Source: Mucilaginibacter sabulilitoris (GTDB lineage: Bacteria > Bacteroidota > Bacteroidia > Sphingobacteriales > Sphingobacteriaceae). From it: a DNA stretch of 64,000 nucleotides. The stretch covers positions 2,914,001 to 2,978,000 of the forward strand of contig NZ_CP139558.1 in assembly GCF_034262375.1 (NCBI RefSeq), written 5' to 3'. Numbering within the stretch: position 1 is the stretch's first letter; each line of letters starts with the position of its first letter. The notes under the pieces were generated by a model. The model was not told the origin of the DNA. It ran no database searches and worked only from the letters and a program-made list of their open reading frames with translations. The position numbers and the translations under genes were made by a program. Positions 33,198 to 42,698 of this stretch are shown here, one piece after another.

Positions 33198-34592
33198 ATG
33201 CGAACCTATTATTATAGCTTTTTACTGTTGTGCGTTTTTATTTTACCCGCAGCAGCTCAAACAATTCAGCCTTTTAAACAGAGGGATAGGGTGGTGTTCA
33301 CCGGGAACAGTATTACCGATGGCGGGCATTATCACTCTTATATATGGTTGTATTATATAACGCATTTTCCAAAGCGCAGGATAACCGTATTCAACGCCGG
33401 TATTGGTGGTGATGTAAGCCGGCAGATGCTGGAACGTTTTGACAGGGATGTATTTGCCAAAAAGCCCAGTGTTGTTACACTTACCTTCGGCATGAACGAT
33501 ACTGGTTATCAAAACCCTAAAGGGAACAAGGCAGATTCTACTTATGCCGCTAAAATAGCAGGATCATTAAAAAGTTTCAGACTGATAGAAGATAAGTTGA
33601 AACAACACCCGGAAATAAGAAAAATCATGATAGCGTCGCCACCCTATGATGAAACTGCTAAATTTAACAACACGCCGTTGATTGGCAAAAACACCGCGAT
33701 GCTCAAAATAGCGGATGACCAGCAAAGCACCGCCATCAAAAATCATTGGGATTTTATTGATCTAAACCGGTCCATGACTGCTATTAATTTAAATCAGCAA
33801 AAAACTGATTCAGCTTTCACCATGGAAGGAGGCGATCGTATTCACCCCACCAATGATGGTCAAATGGTGATGGCCTACCTCTTCCTGAAAGCGCAAGGGT
33901 TGGCGGGCAAAAAGGTAGCTAACATAGTTATCAATGCAGATGTTAAAAAGGTTACCCTCACCGAAAACTGCGCGATTACTGCTCTGCAAATTAATAACGA
34001 GCATATTAAATTCAACTACCTTGCCAACTCACTGCCATATCCATTAGATACCGTTCCCAGTGGTTTTGGTCGCCCGGGCAAATCACAGGCACAGGCACTG
34101 AAGCTTATACCATTTACCGAGGAGTTTAACCAGGAGATAGTGCAGGTTAAAGGATTAAAACCAACAGCCCTATATACGCTGAAAATGGATAATCAATTAA
34201 TAGAGACATGGAGTGGCGATGACTATGCTAAAGGCATCAACATGGCTTTGCTTAATAATACACCTCAATATCAGCAGGCAACGGCTCTTATGCACATTAA
34301 CGAAGAGCGCTGGACAATAGAGCGCCGCCTGCGCGAGTATTATTGGATGCACTATTCTATTTTAAAACCAAAAGGGATGTTGTTTAATGATAGCCCCGCT
34401 ACTTTAGATTCTCTGCAGAAATATGCCAAAAAGGATTTTTTTGTGGCGGTAACTTTACCTACCTATCAAAAAGCCCGCATCAAAAGCGTGCGTGATACCT
34501 GGCAAAAGGAAATAGATATGCTTACCAACGAACTCTACCGTATTAATAAACCAGTTAACCACGTCATTGAAATAGCGTTAGCCAAAAAGTAG
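33198..34592 (+). CDS. SGNH/GDSL hydrolase, secreted (paralogue 1)
   Basis: 464 residues with a signal peptide (SFLLLCVFILPAAAQ). SGNH blocks: VVFTGNSITDGGHYHSY (S38), NAGIGGD (Gly block), FGMNDTGY (Asn block) and GGDRIHPTNDGQMVMAYLF (Asp-His). After about residue 240 a second region of unknown fold follows (ITALQINNEHIKFNYLANSLPYPLDT). These enzymes usually remove O-acetyl groups from polysaccharides. It is first in a four-gene operon, 1 nt before the GH38 gene, and closely resembles the protein at 37186. Confidence 0.88.
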   Translation: MRTYYYSFLLLCVFILPAAAQTIQPFKQRDRVVFTGNSITDGGHYHSYIWLYYITHFPKRRITVFNAGIGGDVSRQMLERFDRDVFAKKPSVVTLTFGMNDTGYQNPKGNKADSTYAAKIAGSLKSFRLIEDKLKQHPEIRKIMIASPPYDETAKFNNTPLIGKNTAMLKIADDQQSTAIKNHWDFIDLNRSMTAINLNQQKTDSAFTMEGGDRIHPTNDGQMVMAYLFLKAQGLAGKKVANIVINADVKKVTLTENCAITALQINNEHIKFNYLANSLPYPLDTVPSGFGRPGKSQAQALKLIPFTEEFNQEIVQVKGLKPTALYTLKMDNQLIETWSGDDYAKGINMALLNNTPQYQQATALMHINEERWTIERRLREYYWMHYSILKPKGMLFNDSPATLDSLQKYAKKDFFVAVTLPTYQKARIKSVRDTWQKEIDMLTNELYRINKPVNHVIEIALAKK

Positions 34593-34593
34593 C

Positions 34594-37152
34594 ATGAAAT
34601 TTAAATTTACCTTGATTGTTTTAATAACGGTGTGCTGGTTTGCGCTTAATGCATCAGCTCAAACCGCCTGGTATATAGATGGTTATCACGGAGGCGTATG
34701 GGGGCATTATCCCGACTGGAACACCCGCTTCATGGCTGATATGCTGAAAAAAAATCCCGACTGGAAGATCAATATCGAACTGGAGCCCGAAACCTGGGAC
34801 AGGGTACAGGTGGTTGACCCTGCTGCGTATGCGGACTTTAAAGCCTTGTTTGCCGATCAAAGTCTGGCCGGTCGTATTGAATATGTTAACCCGGCTTATG
34901 CCCAAAGTTACAATTATAATATCTCTGGTGAGAGCATCATTAGGCAGTTTGGTTATGGTATAAAGAAAATCAGGGCACATTTTCCGGAAGCAGTGTTTAC
35001 CTCCTATTCGTCAGAAGAACCCTGCTTTACCAGCGCCTTGCCACAAATATTAACCTCGTTTGGGTTTAAATATGCTTCGCTTAAAAATCCCAATACCTGT
35101 TTTGGCGGCTATACACGTGCACATGGCAGCGGATTGGTTAATTGGATCGGGCCGGATGGTACGGGTATTATTACATCGCCAAGGTATGCCGTTGAAAGGC
35201 TGTCCTCAAAATCAACCTGGCAAACGATTGCCTGGGATAATTCCGCCAACTACATCAAAGCTGCTTATGACAATAGCGTGAAACACCCTATTGGTATGAC
35301 TTTACAGGACGCCGGCTGGAAGGGTGGCCCTTTTATTGGTAATGGCGAAAAGAATGGTATAAAAAGCACTTACACTACCTGGAGAAACTATTTTGCCAAC
35401 GTTGCTAAAGATGATCCACACCCTGATTGGAAGGTATCGCAGGAAGATATGCTGGTAAACCTGGTTTGGGGATCGCAGGTTACACAACGTATAGCACAGC
35501 GCGTACGCGCTACCGAAAATAAGATCATCCAGAGCGAAAAGCTGGCTTCAATGGCAAAAGTATATGCAGGCAGCACCTATCCGCAAGCTGATTTTGACGC
35601 TGCTTGGCGAACACTTTTATTATCGCAGCATCACGATTGCTGGATAGTGCCCTACAACGGTAAGCCGGGAAACACCTGGGCCGATAAAGTTAACAACTGG
35701 ACTACGTTTACCGATAACAAAAGTGATAGTATAATTCGGGCGGCGGGTACATTGTTAAGCAAAAACGATGAAGATTACATAACCGTTTATAATACAACGG
35801 GCATTAACCGTACAGAGGTAGTTTATACCAATCTTCCGTCAAAATTCAGTACAAAAAACATTGGTGTTTTTGATAGCGATGGCAGGCCGGTAGCCTCGCA
35901 ATTAACTGCAGCTCATGATTCTACGCCAGCAAAAATTGCATTTAAGGCAGTAGCACCATCTATGGGATATGCTTTCTATCAGCTTAAGGAAGCTAACAAA
36001 CCTGGAATATCAGGAGCTCATGTCAAATTACTTGCTAACGGCAATTATCAGTTGGATACTGATCTGTATAGCATTATTATAGATCCGGCTCATGGCGGTA
36101 TTATTAAAAGCATTATAGCACGAAAGTTAGGTGATAAAGAGTTTGTAGATAAAAATAACGCACGAAGTTTTAACGAGCTGCGCGGAAACTTTTATAATGA
36201 TGGCGGCTTTAAATCAACCAAAGATAATAGCGCAAAAGTGGACATTGTGGAGAATGGCCCCATCAGTGTAAAAGTAGCAATACGGGGAACCATCAACGGA
36301 ACTAACTGCACCCAGTTTATAACCCTTAGCCAGGGCGAGCCGCGGATTGATATCCATCTTAACATCAATTGGAAAGAAAATGTCGGAATAGGAGAGGGTA
36401 CTAAACCCGACACTTATAAATGGGAATTGCCTGCCAAGCCTTTTTATGACGACCGGAACAAGTTATTGACCATGTTCCCGCTTAACCTGAAACACCAGAA
36501 AGTTTATAAGAATGCTCCTTTTGATGTTACCGAGAGCAAGCTTGATAACACTTTTTATACCCGCTGGGACAGTATCAAAAATAACGTAATACATACCTGG
36601 GTTGATGTAACCGGCGATAACGAAAAGTATGGAATGGCTTTGCTTACCGATCATACAACCAGCTACGCGCACGGTAAAGATTTTCCTTTGGCATTGAATA
36701 TTCAATATTCGGGCATGGGGTTATGGGGGAAGAATTATACCATTCAGGGCCCAACTGAAATTCATTACGCGCTGATACCGCATTCAGGTAAATGGGATAA
36801 AGCCGGAATATGGGCCGATGCTACCAAATGGAATGAGCCGCTGATAGTTAGCCAGGGACATCCGTCTGTTAAAAGTAACTCATTGATCAGTATCAACGAC
36901 CCGGATATTGAGGTTACATCGGTGCAATTTGATCAGAACGATATGCTGATACGCTTATTTAATGCTGGAGTAACCCGGGAAATTACAACCGTGCTTAACT
37001 TTAATGCAGACACAGCTGAACTGGTTGAGCTTGAAGGCAGGGTTAAACAGGTTTTGCAAATCGACAAACAAAATAACGGTATGAATGCGCTCAAATTCAG
37101 CATTCCCAGGTTTGGAATACGAACCATCAGACTTATTAACGCGAGAAAATAA
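34594..37152 (+). CDS. GH38-like alpha-mannosidase family protein
   Basis: 852 residues with a signal peptide (LIVLITVCWFALNASAQ). The N-terminal half fits a GH38 barrel: TAWYIDGYHGGVWGHYPDW, EYVNPAYAQSYNYNISGESIIRQFGYGIK and the conserved SQHHDCWIVPYNG (H346, H347, D348). The C-terminal half is beta-rich like GH38 C-terminal domains. The usual nucleophile motif around WxxDxFGxS is not present; the corresponding stretch is SSEEPCFTSALP (residues 139-150), so chemistry may differ from classical GH38. It follows an SGNH gene by 1 nt in the first operator-2 operon. Confidence 0.75.
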   Translation: MKFKFTLIVLITVCWFALNASAQTAWYIDGYHGGVWGHYPDWNTRFMADMLKKNPDWKINIELEPETWDRVQVVDPAAYADFKALFADQSLAGRIEYVNPAYAQSYNYNISGESIIRQFGYGIKKIRAHFPEAVFTSYSSEEPCFTSALPQILTSFGFKYASLKNPNTCFGGYTRAHGSGLVNWIGPDGTGIITSPRYAVERLSSKSTWQTIAWDNSANYIKAAYDNSVKHPIGMTLQDAGWKGGPFIGNGEKNGIKSTYTTWRNYFANVAKDDPHPDWKVSQEDMLVNLVWGSQVTQRIAQRVRATENKIIQSEKLASMAKVYAGSTYPQADFDAAWRTLLLSQHHDCWIVPYNGKPGNTWADKVNNWTTFTDNKSDSIIRAAGTLLSKNDEDYITVYNTTGINRTEVVYTNLPSKFSTKNIGVFDSDGRPVASQLTAAHDSTPAKIAFKAVAPSMGYAFYQLKEANKPGISGAHVKLLANGNYQLDTDLYSIIIDPAHGGIIKSIIARKLGDKEFVDKNNARSFNELRGNFYNDGGFKSTKDNSAKVDIVENGPISVKVAIRGTINGTNCTQFITLSQGEPRIDIHLNINWKENVGIGEGTKPDTYKWELPAKPFYDDRNKLLTMFPLNLKHQKVYKNAPFDVTESKLDNTFYTRWDSIKNNVIHTWVDVTGDNEKYGMALLTDHTTSYAHGKDFPLALNIQYSGMGLWGKNYTIQGPTEIHYALIPHSGKWDKAGIWADATKWNEPLIVSQGHPSVKSNSLISINDPDIEVTSVQFDQNDMLIRLFNAGVTREITTVLNFNADTAELVELEGRVKQVLQIDKQNNGMNALKFSIPRFGIRTIRLINARK

Positions 37153-37185
37153 TTATTGAACTAAATAAAGAATTGATTTTTATAT

Positions 37186-38574
37186 ATGATGAAGAAAGTT
37201 TTTTTAACAGTATTGAGCTTAGGCATTTTATTACATGCCAGCGCCCAAAAAATCGCCCCGTTCAAGGCCGGCGACAGGATAGCCTTTGTAGGTAACAGCA
37301 TTACCGATGGAGGGCATTATCACTCGTACATCTGGCTGTATTATATGACGCATTTTCCCAACGCACGTATTACCTGTTTTAACGCAGGTATAGGTGGTGA
37401 TGCCATTAACCAGATATATGACCGGTTTGATGACGATGTTTTTACCAAAAAACCTAATATTTTAACCCTTACCTGGGGTATGAACGATAGCGGCTATTTT
37501 GAATGGTACCGTGCAGATGCACAGGATTTTATGGATAAAAGAATTCAGGGCAGCTACAAATACTATGGTATGTTGGAAGAGAAACTAAATCAAAGACCCG
37601 ACATTAAAAAGATTTTTATTTTAGGCTCGCCTTATGATATAACATCAAAATTTACAACAAAAAACATTTATCCGAAAAAGGATGTAGCATTTTCTAAAAT
37701 TATTGATTTCCAGCAGGAGGCTGCAAAAAAGAATGGCTATGGTTATGTAGATTTTTATCACCCTATGGCGGCTATAAACGCGCGTGAACAGGTTAAAGAC
37801 TCAACCTTTAGCTTAACGCCTAACGATAGGATACACCCCGATAATGACGGGCACTTGGTGATGGCTTACCTGTTTTTAAAAGCCCAGGATCTGGAAAACA
37901 AGCCGGTTGCCGAAGTTGACGTAAATGCGCAGAGCAAAAAAGTATTAAAGACAGTAAATTGCCGTATCACTAACATAACCGCCGGTGCCGATTCTTTAAG
38001 CTTTATGTATCTGGCCAATTCACTCCCTTATCCGTTAGATACTATTCCGCGTGGCTGGGGTAACCGCAAGAAACAGGCCGATGCGCTGAAGGTGGTTCCG
38101 TTTACAAAGGAATTTAACCAGGAAACTTTAAGGGTTAAGGCTTTAAAAGCGGGCGATTACAAAGTGCTTATCGATGGTGAGCAGATTGGCCACTGGTCGG
38201 CACAGCAATTAGCCGACGGGATAAATATGGCCGAAATTACAACCACTCCCCAATATCAGCAGGCCATCCAGATCAGGGAACTGAATGAAGAGCGCTGGGA
38301 TATTGAGCGCCGCACAAGAATGTATGTTTGGATGCATTATGATTTTTTAAAGGGAAAAGGCCTGTTGCATAATGACAGCAACAACGCTATGGACACTGTA
38401 AAAAAATATGCGGTGAAAGACGTGTTTGTGAACGGCAACAAAGATAACTATACGCGTGCCCGTTATAAAAGCCTGCGGGATGCCTGGCAAAAGGAAATGG
38501 ATGTATTAGTCAACCAGATCTACGCTATCAATAAACCGCAAAATCATCGCATAACCATTGTTGCATCAAAATAA
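37186..38574 (+). CDS. SGNH/GDSL hydrolase, secreted (paralogue 2)
   Basis: 462 residues; ATG at 37186 or 37189. Signal peptide FLTVLSLGILLHASAQ. It shares the blocks and overall layout of the protein at 33198: AFVGNSITDGGHYHSYIWLYYMTHFP, NAGIGGDAINQ, WGMNDSGY, NDRIHPDNDGHLVMAYLFLKAQDLENKP and the same C-terminal region with LNEERWDIERRTRMYVWMHYDFLKGKGLLHND. This is probably a local duplication flanking the GH38-like gene. A polysaccharide O-deacetylase role is inferred. Confidence 0.88.
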   Translation: MMKKVFLTVLSLGILLHASAQKIAPFKAGDRIAFVGNSITDGGHYHSYIWLYYMTHFPNARITCFNAGIGGDAINQIYDRFDDDVFTKKPNILTLTWGMNDSGYFEWYRADAQDFMDKRIQGSYKYYGMLEEKLNQRPDIKKIFILGSPYDITSKFTTKNIYPKKDVAFSKIIDFQQEAAKKNGYGYVDFYHPMAAINAREQVKDSTFSLTPNDRIHPDNDGHLVMAYLFLKAQDLENKPVAEVDVNAQSKKVLKTVNCRITNITAGADSLSFMYLANSLPYPLDTIPRGWGNRKKQADALKVVPFTKEFNQETLRVKALKAGDYKVLIDGEQIGHWSAQQLADGINMAEITTTPQYQQAIQIRELNEERWDIERRTRMYVWMHYDFLKGKGLLHNDSNNAMDTVKKYAVKDVFVNGNKDNYTRARYKSLRDAWQKEMDVLVNQIYAINKPQNHRITIVASK

Positions 38575-38594
38575 TACATCCCCGAATTATTGAT

Positions 38595-39422
38595 ATGAAT
38601 ACGTATAAAAAATCAGTTCTGTTGTTTATTATCTGTTTAATTGCTTTTATAAAAGCCAATGCGGCTGTCGTTGATACTGTAATAACTCATAGCACATCGA
38701 TGCATAAGGATATTAAGACTGTAGTTATTAAACCGGCCGGGTACTCTACCGCAAAGAAATTTCCAGTACTGTACTTGCTGCATGGTTTCAGCGGCAACTA
38801 TAGCGATTGGATTCTTAAAGTACCGGCCATTACCAAACTGGCCGACCAATACCAGGTTATTATTGTTTGTGCCGATGGAAATTTCGCCGGCTGGTATTAC
38901 GACAGTCCGGTTAATAAGGATTGGCAATATGAAACTTACGTAGGCACCGAACTGGTTAATTATGTAGATAAACATTACTCTACCATAGCCAATAGGAGCG
39001 GCCGTGCCATTACCGGCTTAAGTATGGGAGGACATGGCGCTATGTACATTGCCTTTAAACATCAGGACACTTTCGGAGCGGTTGGCAGTATGAGCGGTGC
39101 CGTAGATATAAGGCCGTTTTCTGATGCCTTTGGAATAGAGCAGGTGCTGGGTAAATACAGCGAGCACCCCGAAATTTGGGAAAAAAACAGTGTGATCAAT
39201 ATGATATATCTCCTAAAACCAAATTCGCTGGCCATTACATTTGATTGTGGCTATGATGATTTTTTATACCAGGTTAATTTAGCTTTCCATAACGAACTTT
39301 TGATGCGTAAAATTCCGCATGATTTTACGGTAAGGCCCGGATCACATACCTGGGAATATTGGGGCAATTCTATAGTTTACCAAATGTTGTTTTTTAGCCG
39401 TTACTTTAATAAAATAAAGTAG
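38595..39422 (+). CDS. CE1-like alpha/beta-hydrolase esterase, secreted
   Basis: 275 residues with a signal peptide (LLFIICLIAFIKANA). Esterase-D/carbohydrate esterase family 1 features: FPVLYLLHGFSGNYSDW (oxyanion region), nucleophile elbow GLSMGGHGAM (S143), acidic residue near DCGYDDF and His in RPGSHTWEYW. Such enzymes remove acyl groups from glycans. It is the last gene of the 33198 operon and is followed by a terminator at 39448-39477. Confidence 0.88.
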   Translation: MNTYKKSVLLFIICLIAFIKANAAVVDTVITHSTSMHKDIKTVVIKPAGYSTAKKFPVLYLLHGFSGNYSDWILKVPAITKLADQYQVIIVCADGNFAGWYYDSPVNKDWQYETYVGTELVNYVDKHYSTIANRSGRAITGLSMGGHGAMYIAFKHQDTFGAVGSMSGAVDIRPFSDAFGIEQVLGKYSEHPEIWEKNSVINMIYLLKPNSLAITFDCGYDDFLYQVNLAFHNELLMRKIPHDFTVRPGSHTWEYWGNSIVYQMLFFSRYFNKIK

Positions 39423-39447
39423 GGGATAGTGTTTTGAAGGCTTCTTT

Positions 39448-39477
39448 ACCGGGCTTATAATATTAAGCCTGGTTTTT
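39448..39477 (+). terminator. Intrinsic terminator of the SGNH-GH38-SGNH-esterase operon
   Basis: 10-bp stem ACCGGGCTTA/TAAGCCTGGT (one G-U pair), 6-nt loop, then TTTTT, 26 nt after the esterase stop codon. Confidence 0.8.
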
Positions 39478-39548
39478 AAGCATTTTTTAAAATTTTGTAT
39501 AGGTTTTATGCCAAAAAAATAAATTTAAAAAAAAGCTAAAAAAAATTT

Positions 39549-39564
39549 GCTAAATCGTTTTTAT
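39549..39564. promoter_or_regulatory. Mannan-locus operator 3
   Basis: GCTAAATCGTTTTTAT: a good left half and a weaker right half of the second palindrome family, in the 308-nt gap (39423-39730) before the susD gene. Apart from the terminator and the two operators, that gap is AT-rich with no gene. Confidence 0.55.
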
Positions 39565-39658
39565 GATTTAAATTAGCAATCAGATTAACATCTGTTATAA
39601 ACCAATAATATTTATATATATATTTTTTGAGCAAATCTGTTAAAAATTATGGAAATGC

Positions 39659-39674
39659 GCTAAATCGATTTTTC
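39659..39674. promoter_or_regulatory. Mannan-locus operator 4
   Basis: GCTAAATCGATTTTTC, 57 nt before the susD start, its centre 110 bp from operator 3. The wide spacing could allow a repression loop. Confidence 0.65.
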
Positions 39675-39730
39675 ATTTTTTTGAAAATGACTTGTAGTGT
39701 TTTAATATGCTATGTAACTAAACCTATAAT

Positions 39731-41521
39731 ATGAAAAAAATTTACTCTCAGATTGTTACTTTTTGGGTATGCGGATTATTGCTTTTGGGGATTGCTTCCT
39801 GTAAAAAAGGAGGAGGGTTTCTTGCGCAAACTTCCACAACAGACTTAAACCAAACCTCCGTATTTGCCGATAGTGCGCGTACCGCCGGGTTTCTTGCAAA
39901 CATATACTCAAACGTAGGTTTTAGCGCGAGCGCAACCAGGTTTGTTTATGATCCCCTGGGTAAAAAGGTTATTTGCGGAGGTCTGGATGCCGCATGTGAT
40001 GAGTCGGAACCATCCCATGCTTTTTCAACAACAGCGTCAGCATTTGCAACAGGAACCGTTAATGCCGGTATTGTTGATGACGGCCCATATAAAACCTGCT
40101 ATAGCAACATACGCTCGGTAAACCAGTTTTTAAAAAACCTTCCTTCGTCGCCCATAAAAGCACCCAATAAGGCGCTTATGGTAGCTGAAGCAAGATTTCT
40201 CAGGGCCTGGTATTACGCCATTTTATTAAAGCATTATGCTGGTGTACCCCTGGTTGGCGATAGCTTATTTACCTACGAAACACCTATAAATGTTAAACGC
40301 AGTACCTATGCACAATGTGTAGACTACATTACCTCTGAATGCGATGCAGCGGCACAGGTATTACCATTGGTACAAACCGGTGCCGACTATGGAAGAGCAT
40401 CAAAAGGAGCCTGTTTGGCGTTAAAAGCAAGGGTTTTGCTTTATGCGGCAAGTCCGTTATTTAATGGCACAACACTGGTACAAGATGCAGGGGGCAATGC
40501 CGATCCAGCTTTGGTAGGCTATCCTGTTCATGATAATGGCCTGTGGAAAAAGGCCGAGGATGCCGCTGCTGTACTTGTAAAAAGTGTATATTCTTTAAAT
40601 ACCCTGCCTCCCAAAAATGTGGATGCATCGGCGCCCGGAGCCGGTTTTCAGGGGTTGTTTCCACAGCGCGAGAACAGCGAGTATATTTTTGAGTTTATGA
40701 GACCGGGTAATTCTGATCTTGAAAACCTGTTTCTGCCACCTTCAAGGAATGGAGCGAATGGTGCTTTTCCTTATCAGGGGCTGGTTGATGCATTCCCGAT
40801 GAGTAATGGTAAGCTCATAACCGACCCAACATCCGGTTACAACTCGAATGATCCGTATGCAAACCGCGATCCACGCTTAAATTATAGCATTACTCATGAC
40901 CAATCTATTATGCTGGTACGCCTGGGCAATGGTACTGTAGATGGCGTGGGGCCGGTAAACATATTTATAGGCAGCTATAACGGCAATGTTACCGGACAGG
41001 ACGCGGTGAGGCAGGGAACACCCACCGGCTATTATTGCAATAAAATGCTCGACCCTGCAGCCACCTCATCATCGCTTCAGTTTAATACCTCACGTGTAAT
41101 ACCGTTGATGCGCTATGCCGAAGTTTTACTGAACTATGCTGAGGCTGCCAATGAATATGAAGGGCCTACGAACAATGTGTATGATGTAATAAATAGTATA
41201 AGGAAACGCGCGGGTCTGAATCCTTTTCAATTGCCGTCTGGGCTTAGCAAAGATGAAATGCGTAAATATATTCAAAACGAAAGGCGTATTGAGCTGGCTT
41301 ATGAAGAGCATCGCTTCTGGGATGTGAGGCGGTGGAAAATTGCCGGCGAGACAGAAAATATCCAGGCGCAGGGAATGGAAGTAAGGCGTAACGGCACAAG
41401 TGTAACTTATAATAAGTTTAACGTCACCAAGCACAACTTCAGAGCGGCAATGTATTTATGGCCTTTCCCGCTTAGCGAAACCGGTAAATCTCCTTCGCTT
41501 GTGCAAAACCCCGGTTACTGA
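39731..41521 (+). CDS. SusD-like glycan-binding lipoprotein (mannan locus, first)
   Basis: 596 residues with lipobox LLLGIASC (lipidated Cys about residue 24). RagB/SusD signatures: APNKALMVAEARFLRAWYYAILLKHYAGVPLV, ASKGACLALKARVLLYAASPLFNGT, VIPLMRYAEVLLNYAEAANEYEG, MRKYIQNERRIELAYEEHRFWDVRRWK and the terminal VQNPGY. Unusually, no SusC gene precedes it; it heads the operon after two operator-like sites. A second group II intron starts directly after its TGA stop, separating it from the DUF5004 and DUF4961 genes. Confidence 0.92.
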   Translation: MKKIYSQIVTFWVCGLLLLGIASCKKGGGFLAQTSTTDLNQTSVFADSARTAGFLANIYSNVGFSASATRFVYDPLGKKVICGGLDAACDESEPSHAFSTTASAFATGTVNAGIVDDGPYKTCYSNIRSVNQFLKNLPSSPIKAPNKALMVAEARFLRAWYYAILLKHYAGVPLVGDSLFTYETPINVKRSTYAQCVDYITSECDAAAQVLPLVQTGADYGRASKGACLALKARVLLYAASPLFNGTTLVQDAGGNADPALVGYPVHDNGLWKKAEDAAAVLVKSVYSLNTLPPKNVDASAPGAGFQGLFPQRENSEYIFEFMRPGNSDLENLFLPPSRNGANGAFPYQGLVDAFPMSNGKLITDPTSGYNSNDPYANRDPRLNYSITHDQSIMLVRLGNGTVDGVGPVNIFIGSYNGNVTGQDAVRQGTPTGYYCNKMLDPAATSSSLQFNTSRVIPLMRYAEVLLNYAEAANEYEGPTNNVYDVINSIRKRAGLNPFQLPSGLSKDEMRKYIQNERRIELAYEEHRFWDVRRWKIAGETENIQAQGMEVRRNGTSVTYNKFNVTKHNFRAAMYLWPFPLSETGKSPSLVQNPGY

Positions 41522-42198
41522 GTGTCGCGAGCAAATCAGAGGTTCGCAGAACCACTGATTGCGAGCTGTATAAAAGATGAGGGACGGCCCCTCGGTATCG
41601 GCTTACAGGAGCGGGTACCAAACCGCCGCTAAGCTGCTTTGGTTAAGTGCCTTGGTAGTGAGCGTTAGCGGAAAAGGCATCATTAAAGGTGTCAGGTAAG
41701 TGTTAAGAAGGTGAACGCAAGTGAACCACTGATGAGGCATCGAAAGGATTAGACGATGTCAAAACCGGGTAACAGTAGCGACCCAGGGACAAGCAAGGCG
41801 GGAACCTGTTTACTGGCTTTGCGGCATCCGGTGTATAAGTGGCACGAGCTTAACACAGGCTTTTGTATGGAACGCGAGAACCTGTCGCCATCATGTTAAG
41901 GGAAAACCTCAAGTCGGTGCACCGGCAAGAGGGAAAGTACCGATGGATGGCACGGGGGCGGAACATCCCGTATTAGTAATGAAGTTCCTGTAATGGGAAT
42001 GGAGCGAAGGGGATGTATTAACAGGCTTTCTATATCCGGCGCAAAACTGAGCGATCAGGAGGTAGCAAAGGATGAAAGCAAAACACGCGGAGTCAAGGAC
42101 AGACCCCGGTGTATTAGTTAATAAGAGCCGTGTGATGGGAGACTATCAAGCACGGTTCTATGAGGGACTTGGGGTGAAATTCCCCAGGTCTACTCGAC
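41522..42198 (+). mobile_element. ORF-less group II intron, copy 2
   Basis: 677 nt, by eye identical to 14725-15401. Domain V at 42125-42158, domain VI at 42162-42195 with a bulged A at 42192, 3' end GAC. Proposed EBS1 CAGTAGC at 41773-41779 pairs with exon GTTACTG at 41514-41520 (six Watson-Crick pairs and one G-U). The residual ribosome-binding site and ATG (42072) open a frame that runs into the next gene only by chance. The element sits inside an operon between susD and the DUF5004 gene, so splicing would restore a compact transcript. Confidence 0.85.
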
Positions 42199-42230
42199 AA
42201 ATTTTAAACGTGTCATTTTTATTGGATAAT

Positions 42231-42671
42231 ATGAAAAAGATTTTTAAACAAAAACAGCGCTGCCTGCTCATCGCACTAATAGCATTAATATGGACATCCT
42301 GTAAGGTTGATAGAGTGTTACCTGTTAACGAATCTGTTAAAGATATATCAGGTAGCTGGAAAGTGCTTAAGGCCAGCCGCAATGGAACCGACCTAACCCC
42401 CTTAGTTGATTTTTCCCAGTTCAGGGTAAAGTTTGATGCCGAGGGCAATTATACCTTGGTTAACGACCTGCCATTTGTGGTTAACAAAAACGGGAAATTT
42501 AAGCTTGACGACCCTAATTACCCTTTTAAAATAGTTTTTACGGCTACCGGGGCACAACCGTTAACCACTGCTTTTAATTACCCGGTAGTTGGCGGCGCAA
42601 GGCAGCTTAACCTCACGTTTAGCCCGGGCTGCAGCCTCAATACCTACGTTTACACATTAGTGAAAGAATAA
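42231..42671 (+). CDS. DUF5004-type surface lipoprotein
   Basis: 146 residues from the ATG at 42231; a longer frame from 42072 begins inside the intron and is rejected. Signal peptide with lipobox (LIALIWTSC, lipidated Cys about residue 24). The mature part, DISGSWKVLKASRNGTDLTPLVDFSQFRVKFD, is a lipocalin-like beta domain of the DUF5004 type seen beside SusD genes. It probably lies on the cell surface and binds glycan. It starts 32 nt after the intron and precedes a DUF4961 gene. Confidence 0.75.
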   Translation: MKKIFKQKQRCLLIALIALIWTSCKVDRVLPVNESVKDISGSWKVLKASRNGTDLTPLVDFSQFRVKFDAEGNYTLVNDLPFVVNKNGKFKLDDPNYPFKIVFTATGAQPLTTAFNYPVVGGARQLNLTFSPGCSLNTYVYTLVKE

Positions 42672-42698
42672 CAGACCAATACATTAAACCCCATATAA

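Noticed and set aside
42072..42230. In-frame start 53 codons upstream of the DUF5004 lipoprotein
   Set aside because: This stretch is intron domain IV-VI sequence also present at 15275-15401. The lipoprotein signal peptide starts cleanly at 42231.
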